In this document: positions 9,226 to 19,809 of the stretch, piece by piece | Position numbering within the stretch: position 1 is the first letter of the stretch | Layout: each line of letters begins with the position of its first letter | NCBI RefSeq assembly: GCF_001642475.1 | Contig: NW_019173936.1 | Coordinates: 638,531-702,530, forward strand | From: Fonsecaea monophora | Lineage: Eukaryota; Ascomycota; Eurotiomycetes; Chaetothyriales; Herpotrichiellaceae | Reading direction: 5' to 3' | Length of the DNA: 64,000 nucleotides | Notes under the pieces: generated by a model | The model's input: the letters and a program-made list of their open reading frames with translations, nothing else | The model's database searches: none | Told to the model about the DNA's origin: nothing | Translations under genes and position numbers: made by a program

Positions 9226-12030
9226 ATGCCTCCTAGATCGGGCTCGCCCGCCCGCTCAGAGAACGAATTTGACATTGGCAGCGCATTGTTCGGAGGGGAC
9301 CTCGAAACTACGTTGGACTCTCCAAACGGACAAAATGGGGATTTGCAAGGGGACAACTTGGATGTCATGGAAGATGACTCCGGGGTTGACGAAGAGGCCT
9401 TCATCGCCGCTCAACAAGCGGCATCGAATCGCAAAGGTGCAAATCTGAAAGGGCGCACTGTGAAAAAAGGTGGTGGTTTTCAAGCCATGGGTCTCAATGC
9501 CAATCTGCTGAAAGCGATAACGAGGAAAGGATTCTCTGTTCCCACGCCGATTCAGCGCAAGACAATACCTCTCGTCCTCGGCGAAAAGGACGTGGTGGGT
9601 ATGGCAAGGACTGGTTCCGGAAAGACGGCGGCTTTCGTCATTCCTATGATCGAAAAGCTCAAGGTACACAGCACGAAAGTCGGTGCCAGAGCTCTGATTC
9701 TGTCGCCGTCTAGAGAGTTGGCTTTGCAGACATTACAAGTGGTAAAAGAGCTAGGCAAGGGCACGGATCTCAGGTCAATCCTTCTGGTGGGAGGTGACAG
9801 CCTGGAAGACCAGTTTTCGGCCATGTCTAACAACCCGGATATCATCATTGCCACTCCAGGGAGATTCCTTCACCTGAAGGTCGAAATGAATCTGGACCTT
9901 ATGAGCGTCAAGTATGTTGTCTTTGATGAGGCCGATCGACTCTTTGAAATGGGGTTTGCAGCCCAGCTCACAGAAATTCTACACGCCTTACCCTCATCGC
10001 GGCAAACTCTCCTGTTTTCTGCTACGCTACCTAAGTCACTGGTTGAGTTCGCCCGGGCAGGATTACAGGATCCCATGTTGGTCAGGCTTGATGCAGACAG
10101 CAAAATATCCCCCGATTTACAAAGTGCCTTCTTCACTTTGAAGTCATCTGAAAAAGAAGGGGCTTTACTTCATATCCTCCAAGACATTATCAAAATGCCT
10201 ACAAGATCCCAGTTGATCTCGTCAACCACGACTTCTGCGACAACAGAGAGATCGAGCAGTAAGAAGAGGAAACGCGAGACAACTGAAGACAACGGCAGCA
10301 ATAAACTTGGTCACAACCCATTTTCCACCATAGTCTTCACCGCCACGAAGCACCACGTTGAATACATCGCAAGCCTACTGCGTCTGGCAGGCTATGCAGT
10401 CTCCTACGTCTATGGCTCGCTCGACCAAACAGCCAGAAAATCCCAGGTCCAGGGTTTTCGGAGTGGTCAGACAAATATCCTTGTTGTCACCGACGTCGCA
10501 GCCCGGGGTATCGATATCCCGGTGCTCGCAAATGTCATCAACTACGATTTTCCCTCGCAACCAAAGATATTTGTCCATCGTGTGGGACGGACTGCACGAG
10601 CGGGCCAGAGGGGCTGGAGTTATAGTCTTGTCAGAGACTCCGATGCACCCTATCTGCTAGATCTGCAACTCTTCCTCGGCCGGAAACTGGTACTTGGTCG
10701 AGCACCGAGCAGCGACCTTGTCAACTTTGCACAGGATGTTGTGGTTGGCAGTTTTCGACGAGAGGCAATCCAGACCGGTTGCGAATGGGTGACAAAATCA
10801 TTAGAAAGTGATTCCGATCTCTCGGCTCTCCGAAATGTGGCATCAAAGGGCGAGAAACTATATCAACGGACGAGGAACGCCGCCTCGTCAGAAAGTGCGA
10901 AACGATCGAAACAACTTGTCTCGTCACCAGGCTGGTCAGAACTGCACTCTTTATTCAACGATGCGACAGATGACATGGAAGTTGAAAGAGAGAAAATGCT
11001 TGCACGTGTGGGCGGTTTCCGACCTCAGGAATCCATCTTTGAAATTGGCGCTCGGCGTGGCGGGCGAAAGAATAACGAGGATGCGGTGGACGCTATTCGC
11101 AAGATTCGGTCTGGCTTCGATAGTAGGAAGCAGAAGGGCGCGGATGCTTCCCACGCGCGGACAGAACTCGGAGACGATGCAGTTGCTCAAACTAGCGATC
11201 TATTCAGCTCAGCAGAAGATAATGTTGAGTCAGGTTTTATGGATGGTGACAACGATGTCGATGGTATGTCGGAAGCCTCTTTAAGTGATCTGGAAATCAC
11301 CTTCTCTCAACCATACTCCAAGAAATCCCGAACACCAAAGTCATCGAATTCTGGATTACGCAGCACGGATGGTGACTTTCGCGATCCCGAGAACTTCATG
11401 TCTTACCAGCCCACTACACATGACCTTACTTCTGACCGCGCCTACGGCGTCCACTCCGGTTCCAATACAAATTTGGGCACCAGCTTTGTGGAATCTGCGC
11501 GCACGGCCACGATGGATCTTGCAGCAGATGAATCGTCCAAGACTTTTGGAGAGAACAGAGCCATCATGCGGTGGGACAAGAGGCATAAAAAGTATGTGAG
11601 GCGCGACAATGACGAGGATGGATCTAAGACAGGCAAGAGACTTGTGAAGGGAGAGTCTGGAGCCAAAATTGCTGCGAGTTTTCGAAGCGGGCGTTTTGAA
11701 CGGTGGATGAAGGCGAATCGAGTGAACAGGCTGGGAAGAGTAGGTGAGGAAGAGAAGAACTCGGGCGTTAGCGCGAACGGAGTGGGTTCTGCCGGTAGCA
11801 GGGTAAAGACATTCCAGCATAAATCGCAAAGAGCACCGAAACAGCCGGATAGACTGAGAGGGGACTATGAGAAACAAGTGAAAAAGGCCAAGGGCGCGAA
11901 AGAGAGAGAAGAACAAGCGGGCGGGAATGCGAAAAGGGAGATTAGAAGCGTCGATCACATGGTCAAGGAGAGGAGGCTGAAGGAGAAGAGAAGGGAGAAG
12001 AATGCCCGGCCACGACGACGGAAGGTATAG
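9226..12030 (+). CDS. DBP10: ATP-dependent RNA helicase DBP10
   Basis: An intronless frame of 934 residues. It is a DEAD-box helicase for 60S ribosome biogenesis in the nucleolus. Motifs in order: Q-motif region (GFSVPTPIQ, about residue 100), Walker A MARTGSGKT (about 125), PSRELA, DEAD as VVFDEADRLFEMGF (about 235), SATLP, then in the second RecA domain a DVAARGIDIP block and HRVGRTARAGQ (about 450). A Lys/Arg/Ser-rich insert separates the two RecA lobes. The C-terminal DBP10CT region is recognisable (about 740-840, with RAIMRWDKRHKKYV), followed by a basic Lys/Arg tail. The ATG context is good and no upstream in-frame ATG is needed. Confidence 0.95.
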   Translation: MPPRSGSPARSENEFDIGSALFGGDLETTLDSPNGQNGDLQGDNLDVMEDDSGVDEEAFIAAQQAASNRKGANLKGRTVKKGGGFQAMGLNANLLKAITRKGFSVPTPIQRKTIPLVLGEKDVVGMARTGSGKTAAFVIPMIEKLKVHSTKVGARALILSPSRELALQTLQVVKELGKGTDLRSILLVGGDSLEDQFSAMSNNPDIIIATPGRFLHLKVEMNLDLMSVKYVVFDEADRLFEMGFAAQLTEILHALPSSRQTLLFSATLPKSLVEFARAGLQDPMLVRLDADSKISPDLQSAFFTLKSSEKEGALLHILQDIIKMPTRSQLISSTTTSATTERSSSKKRKRETTEDNGSNKLGHNPFSTIVFTATKHHVEYIASLLRLAGYAVSYVYGSLDQTARKSQVQGFRSGQTNILVVTDVAARGIDIPVLANVINYDFPSQPKIFVHRVGRTARAGQRGWSYSLVRDSDAPYLLDLQLFLGRKLVLGRAPSSDLVNFAQDVVVGSFRREAIQTGCEWVTKSLESDSDLSALRNVASKGEKLYQRTRNAASSESAKRSKQLVSSPGWSELHSLFNDATDDMEVEREKMLARVGGFRPQESIFEIGARRGGRKNNEDAVDAIRKIRSGFDSRKQKGADASHARTELGDDAVAQTSDLFSSAEDNVESGFMDGDNDVDGMSEASLSDLEITFSQPYSKKSRTPKSSNSGLRSTDGDFRDPENFMSYQPTTHDLTSDRAYGVHSGSNTNLGTSFVESARTATMDLAADESSKTFGENRAIMRWDKRHKKYVRRDNDEDGSKTGKRLVKGESGAKIAASFRSGRFERWMKANRVNRLGRVGEEEKNSGVSANGVGSAGSRVKTFQHKSQRAPKQPDRLRGDYEKQVKKAKGAKEREEQAGGNAKREIRSVDHMVKERRLKEKRREKNARPRRRKV

Positions 12031-12507
12031 ATAGGCAAGGTCAGATAGAACAGAGGATTTGATTGACAGTCACTACTAGCAGACCATTGTTTTCTATTTG
12101 TAATACTTGTGTCGCAACAGGCAGAGTCTGCGTAAATGAGGACGAAGAACCATATTGCCCCCGAGGTTGACGAGGCTGTGGACAATGTAAAAGGGCAAGG
12201 CTGCCTGCGTACGTGTCTCTTGGCAGTGAGAGACGACAAACCCATCGATTTCACGACATCACATCTCTCCCTTACAATGAACCACCGGACCTACCTCCCT
12301 ACATGGTCTGTGCACCCTTTTCCAACATAAGTAACCCCACAATAAATCCGCCGGCGATTGCTCTTCAGATACCCTCGAGAAGAGCATATATCACTTCCAA
12401 AAAGCCCGGTGCGAGAAAGGGGTTCCGACACACATTGCAACGACGGCGAGCACTTTTGGTTTCGTATCGTTTTTCTTATAATCTTGTGATTACTACGTCG
12501 TGAAACC
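12031..12507. other. Intergenic region, DBP10 3' flank and DUF7719 gene promoter
   Basis: Nothing beyond flanking untranslated sequence is seen. Confidence 0.5.
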
Positions 12508-13284
12508 ATGAACCGCAAGCAGCGGCGGGCCATGGAGACGGCCAAAGCGATCAAAAGTGCGGATGACATCCCGCTCTCAAAACCAGATCGGTCTACGGCA
12601 CCAGAACATAACAAGGCCAAGACAAAGACGCTGCTCGAGATCGCCGCGGAACGACAGGCTCAACTTGCCTCAACGATGTCCTCGGGGTCTGGTGGCGCCA
12701 AGGGCAGTGATGCTGGTGGTGCAATCAAGCCGGAGAACATTGTGCAGGTCAAGATTGGGAAAGGGGGAGAACTCATCGCAGAGTCGGACTCGTCGGAAGT
12801 GCCGCGGTCACTGTCTTCGTCGTTAGAAAGCGAATATCCCTGGCTCGACACGCTCCTGCTCGCGTCGTCGCTCAGCGCGGTCCACTTCACCCTCTCCGTG
12901 CTCGCTATGCACCAGTACGCCGAACAAGTCCGCTTCCGGCCGTTGATCATGCAGACCGTCTTCGTCGCGTTCCCCACACTCGCCTTCTTCATCGCTCTGT
13001 TCCACGGTCACCTCCTCCCCTCGTCACTCACGAATGTCCCGCCCTCGGTGAAGTACTGGGTTGTCCTTCTCCGATCCATCATCTACGTGGTCACGGCGAA
13101 CGTCGCGGGGTGTTACTTGATCCAGTTGACCAACGACAAGGGGTACTACGCAGTCATGAAGGACGCGCCAGGAGTAGGTACGCTGTGGGTCTGGGCGGTT
13201 CTTGAAATGGGATTACTGGGGGCACTGGCTGGAGTGGCAGGGCCAGGGATTTATGCTTGGTGGTACGGGTACGGGATTTTGTGA
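12508..13284 (+). CDS. Conserved fungal membrane protein (DUF7719-like)
   Basis: A single-exon gene for 258 residues beginning MNRKQRR. The N-terminal 100 residues are hydrophilic and Ser/Lys-rich. Four hydrophobic segments follow, at about residues 112-131, 148-166, 180-202 and 222-247, the last ending in a Trp/Tyr/Gly-rich tail. This arrangement matches the uncharacterised fungal DUF7719 group as far as I recall. No catalytic motif is visible. The basic start could be a cytosolic or nuclear-facing tail. The role is unknown, and the membrane is probably ER-type by lack of a cleavable signal. Confidence 0.8.
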   Translation: MNRKQRRAMETAKAIKSADDIPLSKPDRSTAPEHNKAKTKTLLEIAAERQAQLASTMSSGSGGAKGSDAGGAIKPENIVQVKIGKGGELIAESDSSEVPRSLSSSLESEYPWLDTLLLASSLSAVHFTLSVLAMHQYAEQVRFRPLIMQTVFVAFPTLAFFIALFHGHLLPSSLTNVPPSVKYWVVLLRSIIYVVTANVAGCYLIQLTNDKGYYAVMKDAPGVGTLWVWAVLEMGLLGALAGVAGPGIYAWWYGYGIL

Positions 13285-15258
13285 TGGTCGACAGCAGAGA
13301 GCACGCGATCAATAGCAACGGAAAGGCTAGAAGTCGCCATTTCGACTAGACAGGGTTTTTGAAATTTGCAACAAGTCATGTCCGTGTCCATGCCCCGGAG
13401 ATGGCGGAGAAGCTGAGAAATGTACCCCTTTTCCCGTGTGACCAACACATGTTGAAAGGCGCCTTGGCCTGGTCGTACAAGGACGCAGCCTGCCGCGGAT
13501 GTCATTCTTGGAACGTGCTCAAGGTAGCGCAGGAGAAGTGTCAGATCGCGGGCTAAGTTGCTTCTAGAATCCACCTGGTTATTGGAGCGGAATCACGACA
13601 TGGTACGAAATCATTGAAAAAATGGACGACCTGCTGGTACCAGCATTCCCGCCGAGTCCGCGTCTGGACTTCGGGCCGCTCATAGTGGCCATTTGCGCGG
13701 GTCTGACAGGGGTCGGAGAAGCCCGACGGTATTATTGCTGGTGCGAAACAGTGAAAATTTCCGTGGTACGAACAAAAATCAGTTGGGAGGCTCGCGGGCC
13801 ACATAAGGCGTTGGCATTGGATTTTGCAGTGGATTCCATCGAGTAATGATGGAGTAATAACGGCGAAGTTACCAGCAGGGTGAGATCCAGCGGAACACCT
13901 TCTCCGTCGACACATGGAAAATTTTTCTGTAGCACGGTGTGCGCACGAGCCAAAATGGCGACATGATCTGAGTCAGTCGCGCAAATGTCACCCTACTTGT
14001 ACAGGTATTTTGACTTCTCTTTTTAGCCCGCTGGTAATAGCGACCGTGTCCTCGTCACCCAGACATTGCGACACACAATAGGAGCCAGGTCCTGGCTGCT
14101 GCCCAAAGGCTGATCGAAAGCCCTGATCCGCGCGTGCCGGAAAATTTTGAACATCTAAAACTCTATAACCAAGGTCAAGAGAGGGGTCGACGTACCGAGT
14201 AGAGGCAGCAAAGGAATCAATCATGTTTTGTCCAAGTTTGCGGGGTACAGCAAGAGTGGCGTTTTCTAGGTGCCATTATTGGATTCTTGCTAGTCCGGGT
14301 ACTTGGAAGCGGTTTGCTTGAGGCGATGGCGGTGGCCAGGGGGGAGCAGGAAGAGCAGGGATTCGTCGGCGACGCCTCGTACAAGGTCTTCCACCAGTAC
14401 CTAAACCGTAGAGAGTAGTCAGCTGCCCTGTGAATCACACGGATGTCAACAGTTGGCGCTTGAATTGCGTGTGGACGGAGACAAGTCTGACCCAATCGGC
14501 GATGAAACTCACCCAACTCGCTTCACTGTTTGGCGGAACAAATCTCCCAAAGAGAAGGTGTCCGCGATGTCCGTGATGTCAGCTTTGGCTCATCTATCAT
14601 CAGGTTTCACGGAGAAGTTGGGAGGAATGGTGCAAAGATCCAGGCGGTGGACCACGGTCGTACCAGCAGTGGCATGAGGAAAAACGAGGACAACAAAGAG
14701 ACTTGATGGTTTCCGGGTTGCAGTAGCTGCGCTTGATCTTGACCTGATCGAGTTTCCATTATTCATAGCCCTGCTCTTTTGGTCACTGAGCGCCCAACAC
14801 GGCCGAACATACAAAGACAGGCACATGTGGCTCATGACTTCAAAAAAAAAGTTTTCTTCGACAGTCTCTCATTCAACCTTTGGTAACTTCTTCCGCTCTC
14901 TCACGCAAGAAAACTTGTCAAGTTCAATATCACCAGATCAAGTCGGAGAAGATCGAAGACGACATCGAGCCACCTGCACATCCCCCGGACTTTTTGGCGC
15001 CAACAAGAAATTTTAGAGGCATCGGGCGCAGGCGCAGGCACAGACAAAGGCGCGGGTACATGTGGCTCCCTTTGCCTCTCCAGAGTCTTCCTGTATCTGG
15101 CAACTGAAGCCCTTGTCCCCGGCTACCTCATCCCCCTAACGCCCCCCACTCACCTTCCTCTCTCCGAACTCGCCTACGTGTTTCGCGAGCATTTGGTGTC
15201 CCGCTCTGCGCGCGTTGCGTCACCCACTCTAGTTGTCCATTTTTTTAGTGGCAGCATC
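13285..15258. other. Long intergenic region upstream of the arrestin gene
   Basis: About 2 kb without a convincing gene. The last 150 bases are pyrimidine-rich, as in fungal 5' leaders. On the minus strand at 14219-14835 there are exon-like stretches (one after a CTGAC-TTTAG acceptor at 14401), but frames do not join cleanly. Plus-strand frames in the same place are equally plausible, so no gene is called. Confidence 0.4.
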
Positions 15259-17010
15259 ATGCCATCGCGCATCCAAGTTCACCACGGTACCGCCACCTCT
15301 CCACGACAAGCACCCAGTACTGTCAACGACGTCGTCAATGCGCTACATCGCAAATTGACCGCCAACCACTTCGAAATTCCCTCCAACCCATCCTCAAGAA
15401 GACCCTCTTTCTCAATGGAATCCCTACTCCATCCAAAGAAGGACAAGAAACATGAGGAACTCAAAGATCGTGACTCACGAAATCAGAAACGTCTTTCGCT
15501 GACCGGTCGTCATGCCAGCAAATCCAAGGACAGAACTTCGGGTCACTCGCCCAGAGTCGTTGCCACTCAGCCGGGTCGTTTTGAAATGGTCATCGAATCC
15601 CCTCCTCTAGTACTTTTCGGAACTCCGAGCACGTCCACAGGAGCCTTGCTATCGGGTCGCCTGAAGTTGCTCATTGACGACCCCGCGCGCGAGCTTCGAT
15701 TAGAGAAGTTCACTATGGTCCTGCGAGCAACCACGACTACCAAGAAGCCCGTCGGTAAAGACTGCAGAGATTGCAGCGAGAAAGTCGAAGACATTAAGAA
15801 GTGGGAGTTTCTTTCCGAACCAAAGACATTTTACGCGAGCAATGACAACCAATTCCCCTACTCTTATCTGTTTCCTGGTCAACTTCCTGCCTCCACACAG
15901 TCTCAATTGGCATCGATCCAATACTCACTCGTGGCTACCGCAACCACTTCTCATGGCGAGAAGATTGTCCTGAACCATCCGCTCACCCTTCTTCGCGCCA
16001 TTCAACCCGGCCCTGACAAGTCCAGCATCCGAATTTTCCCACCGACAAATCTCACTGGCCGCGTTCAGCTGCCTCCCATCGTCCATCCCATTGGAGTCTT
16101 CCCTGTCACCATGTCGATGAGTGGCGTCGTGGAGAAGAAAGCCGAAAGCCAGGTTCGATGGCGGCTGAGGAAAATGGCTTGGCGGATCGAAGAGCATTCC
16201 AAGGTCACCTCGACGCCATGCGCCAAACATGCCCACAAAGTCAGTGAAGGGAAGTCGATCCAGCACTCTGAAACAAGAGTGCTGGGGAATGATGAGCTGA
16301 AAGGCGGCTGGAAAACTGACTTCGATACCATTGGCGGAGAAATCACCATGGAATTCGAAGCGTCTCTCGCCACCAAATCGAGCCACAGGGCTACTTGCGA
16401 TGTCGAGTCTGCTTCAGGGATCGAAGTCAAGCACAACCTGGTGCTCGAGTTGATTGTTGCGGAAGAGTTCTGCCCGAATAAGAACCCCTCTCTGGTTACT
16501 CCCACTGGCGCTGCACGTGTGTTGAGAATGCAGTTCGGCTTGATAGTCACCGAACGTGCAGGCATGGGCATCAGCTGGGATGAAGAAATGCCGCCTGTCT
16601 ACGAAGATGTTCCCCCGAGCCCACCAGGATATGGCAGTTCGGATAGAAATGATGGTGCCTGGGGTGGCGCCATTATGGAAGATTACCACGGACCAGAGCT
16701 CGAGTACGAAGACCTGGAAACGATGCACTCTCAACACTCCAATCCACCATCATCACCTCGGGCTAGTAATATGGGGCTTCCCATGCGTGACCGACCCCAT
16801 CATTTGACGAGAGACAATTCAAACGGCGAGGGATCGTCGCGGAGATTGAGTCCTCCTAGACGGCACTTGGGTGGCATGACGAACGATGAGTTGGGTGCAG
16901 AGCCGCCCCAATATGCGCTGCGATCTACAAGCGAGTCTCGGAATAATGAGCAAAGTGGTCCTGCCGAAGATTATGGAGAAGGGACCTCGTCGAATTCGCA
17001 ACGCGGATGA
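15259..17010 (+). CDS. LDB19-type arrestin-related trafficking adaptor
   Basis: A 583-residue single-exon gene. I chose ATG 15259 (MPSRIQVHHGT) because the longer frame upstream begins with GTG. After a Ser/Lys-rich head, an arrestin-like beta-sandwich region spans about residues 100-430, with FEMVIESPPLVLFG and SGRLKLLI strands as in the LDB19 family. The C-terminal part is disordered and carries three PPxY motifs: PPVY (about 444), PPGY (about 452) and PPQY (about 549). In known ARTs such motifs recruit the Rsp5/NEDD4 ubiquitin ligase to plasma-membrane transporters for endocytosis. Which cargo it serves is unknown; that it handles nutrient permeases is inference from family. Confidence 0.88.
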   Translation: MPSRIQVHHGTATSPRQAPSTVNDVVNALHRKLTANHFEIPSNPSSRRPSFSMESLLHPKKDKKHEELKDRDSRNQKRLSLTGRHASKSKDRTSGHSPRVVATQPGRFEMVIESPPLVLFGTPSTSTGALLSGRLKLLIDDPARELRLEKFTMVLRATTTTKKPVGKDCRDCSEKVEDIKKWEFLSEPKTFYASNDNQFPYSYLFPGQLPASTQSQLASIQYSLVATATTSHGEKIVLNHPLTLLRAIQPGPDKSSIRIFPPTNLTGRVQLPPIVHPIGVFPVTMSMSGVVEKKAESQVRWRLRKMAWRIEEHSKVTSTPCAKHAHKVSEGKSIQHSETRVLGNDELKGGWKTDFDTIGGEITMEFEASLATKSSHRATCDVESASGIEVKHNLVLELIVAEEFCPNKNPSLVTPTGAARVLRMQFGLIVTERAGMGISWDEEMPPVYEDVPPSPPGYGSSDRNDGAWGGAIMEDYHGPELEYEDLETMHSQHSNPPSSPRASNMGLPMRDRPHHLTRDNSNGEGSSRRLSPPRRHLGGMTNDELGAEPPQYALRSTSESRNNEQSGPAEDYGEGTSSNSQRG

Positions 17011-17956
17011 AGATGTCTCGCAAGCAACTGACTGTAGCGAATCCAATTTGTGCTACAATCCGTTCGCTATCTCCCGTTGGAGTGCGTCACACACTTCGAT
17101 CCACTACACGAACTGGAACGATACGATTCACGAACATATTTTGATTTTCAACACTTTCGCCGACACTCTTGAGGGTGTACGGCTTAGGGGCGGCCTATTT
17201 TGCATTTTTGTTTGTTTCCAACTACAGAAAGTATTGATGATACCCCCCAGCATGATTCAACTTTGACAGCGAAGCATTTTTTTTTGATACGAGGGGACAA
17301 ACGGACCCGAAGCATGAAAAAGCGTATGCGGATTTTGGGTCGTCGACGTTATGGATTCGGTCAACGGTGTCTCTACTCCCTTGTCATGTTGTTGTTGGTG
17401 TCTTGAGTCTCGAGAGAAATTCTCCGGTGCTTTTACTTCCTTCGCAGGGCATACCTAGCTAGGTACATGGGTATTCTATTTTTATGGAGCAAGGATACGA
17501 GGCTGCAGCAGCAGCTTAATAGCTAGCTAGCAGGCAGTCCCTCATCGATTCGAAATATTTGATGTCTTTTGTCGTTGTTCCTTGATGATTGCGAAAAGTC
17601 GTGCCAGGCTGTGAAGATCCAGTCGAGAACTGTCCGTCCAGCGAAGAATTAAATATCAACTCCTCCCCCCCCCTTCTCTCCCTCTCGCGCGCACGTTATG
17701 ATAAGATGATAAACTTAAATTCGGTATTGATATCATAAGTACGATGGATACTTCAGTTTCTATGCTAGGTCCTTGTCTCCGTAGTCGTCAGCATCGCAGT
17801 CCCCACCACTTTCTCTTTCCTTCATCTCCCCGTGCTAGCACTGACTCCTAAGTACCATCCCTATCGCACGGCATAGGCATCTTTATGATTAAGTGTAGTG
17901 ACGTCCAAGATTGCGCGGCCGCTAGATAAGACTTCCCTTGTCTAGGGGTGGCGGTC
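17011..17956. other. Convergent intergenic region
   Basis: 3' flanks of the arrestin and sulfite oxidase genes. It has a GCTAGCTAG-rich patch near 17455-17532 and a C/T-rich run near 17660-17692. No gene is seen. Confidence 0.5.
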
Positions 17957-19809
17957 TCATTCATCCACGTCCCGAGGATCGTGTTTGGACCACCACTCGT
18001 CGTACTCGTCCGGAGTCATGGTCTGGAACTCCGTCGGTCGGGTGATGGGCACGAGCGACTCGCCCCTCTTTGCAAAGTCCTCGATCCTCTTGCGCGTCAG
18101 TTCCCGGCTCTTGTTGACGCTGTAGATCTTGACGCGGTGGCACGACGACGTCACATGCAGGCCCCAGTTCCACGAGTTGCGCACCTCGAGCGGCTGCGTG
18201 TTGAGGCTGTTGTCCCAGCAACGCACGACAATCTCGATCCACCCCTCCACGTCGCAGGGCAGGTCGAACTCCCAGGTCCGCCACGCCCATTTGTGTTTGG
18301 TCGAGAGGTTCTCGTTCGGAACAGAGTACCACGAGAAGCCGCCGTCGGCTGAGAGCTCAACTCGCTCAGGCCATCGACCGCCGCCCGAGTAGGCCCAGCC
18401 CTTGCATGCGATCTTGCCTTCGTGCACCACGACCTGCTTGGTCCACGGTGACATGATGGCGCTGGACACGGGCATCTCCTGGATCTGGATCCCCATCACC
18501 GGGAGCTGGTTGTGCTTGCCCACCTGCTGGTTGAAGTACAGGTACTCCTTGCTCTGGACGGGGGCCCTGGTCGGGTGGGGGAGCGCGCGGATGCGGTAGA
18601 CCCATTTCACGGAGCGGGCGCCGATATAGCCCATGACAACTAGACGCACAGGGTAACCGTGGATCTTGGGCAGAGGCTCACCGTTCATCTCCCACGCGAG
18701 CATGACCTCGTTGGCCTTGACTTTGGACCACGGCACGCTGACCAGGTAATTCATGACCTCGTTCTGCTTGAAGTAGGTGTCCGCCCCGTGAAATTCAAGA
18801 TGTTTCCCGCCGTCGGCCATGCCGCCACACTGCTTAATGACCTTCTTGAGCGAGACGCCTACATAGCGAGCCGTGCCGATGGCTCCTTCTGCCCAGGGTG
18901 CGTTGATCATCTCGTCACCCTCGCCCGCGTACATCTGAATCTGCTCGATACGACGCGTACCAGAGCATTGGATGGTCACCATTTTCTCCATCCGCGGGAA
19001 GATCTCTTCGTTCTGGAGATCCTTTAGAGTAAAAGTACGGGGATGCTTGACCAGACCATCGAGTTTAAGCTCCCATGCGTCCGCATCGATGTCAGGGATT
19101 CCACCGTGGTTTCTGATGAAATGCAACGGGTTCGGGGTGACTGGTTTGGCAGTGACCAGGCGTTTTGGGGGTTCACCGTTGTAGGGGAACTGCAACAAGT
19201 GCAGCATCTCGGGGTGCTTCTCCTGGATCACTCGCAGCCATGATTCTTCGGGGACAGAGGTCAGAGGGCCTCCAATGGCCTTGTGCCACTGTTTCCAGCG
19301 AACACCTTCCAGGACAGGGTTTGTGTTCGGAATAGGACCCAGCTGGAACTCGGGCGGCGGAGGGAATTTGTTGGTGATCATGATCTTGTGCGCAAGCGCC
19401 TTCTTCTCCGGATATTGTTCCCATTCGATGTATCTAGCATTCGCCTGTCAGTTGGGGTTGGTTGGTTGGGGACCGGAATTATGCAGATGCTCACCCGTGC
19501 CAGCCCTCACGTTCTTCGGCGAACACCAGATTGGGATCAATGTCCTCCTTTTCGAGATATTCTCGAGCCTCCTCAAGCTCCTTGATGATCTCTTCGTCGA
19601 GCGCTACGTCTTCGACAAACTGACCCTCAGGGAGAGTCTGGTCGCGGATGGGCAGCTCGGCGGCTGCAAGGCCTTGCTCGAGCTTCCATTCATCTTCCGG
19701 CTGGACACAGATCATGGTCAGTTTGAGATAATTTTTGCGAGTCTGAGGAATAGGCAAGGTCAACCTGAATAGGGTGATGCAGCTCTCTGGCCCGAACGTC
19801 AGTATGCAT
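17957..19809 (-). CDS. Sulfite oxidase (molybdopterin oxidoreductase family)
   Basis: Three exons (19809-19765, 19700-19495, 19433-17957) give 575 residues. The enzyme family oxidises sulfite to sulfate with a molybdenum cofactor. The molybdopterin-binding domain covers about residues 175-390 and includes the cofactor-ligand cysteine in QCSGTRR (about Cys240), a GARSVKWV block, and the dimerisation Ig-like domain after it (about 400-530, with GWAYSGGGRWPERVELS). There is no cytochrome b5 domain, so it resembles the plant-type oxygen-using enzyme rather than the animal one. The first exon is the least certain part: its donor is GTTGAC, and an internal ATG at 19711 region is an alternative start. 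No clear C-terminal peroxisome signal is seen. Confidence 0.85.

Noticed and set aside
11356..11958. Minus-strand frame of 200 codons in the DBP10 3' part
   Set aside because: Antisense to the conserved DBP10CT region and without family features.
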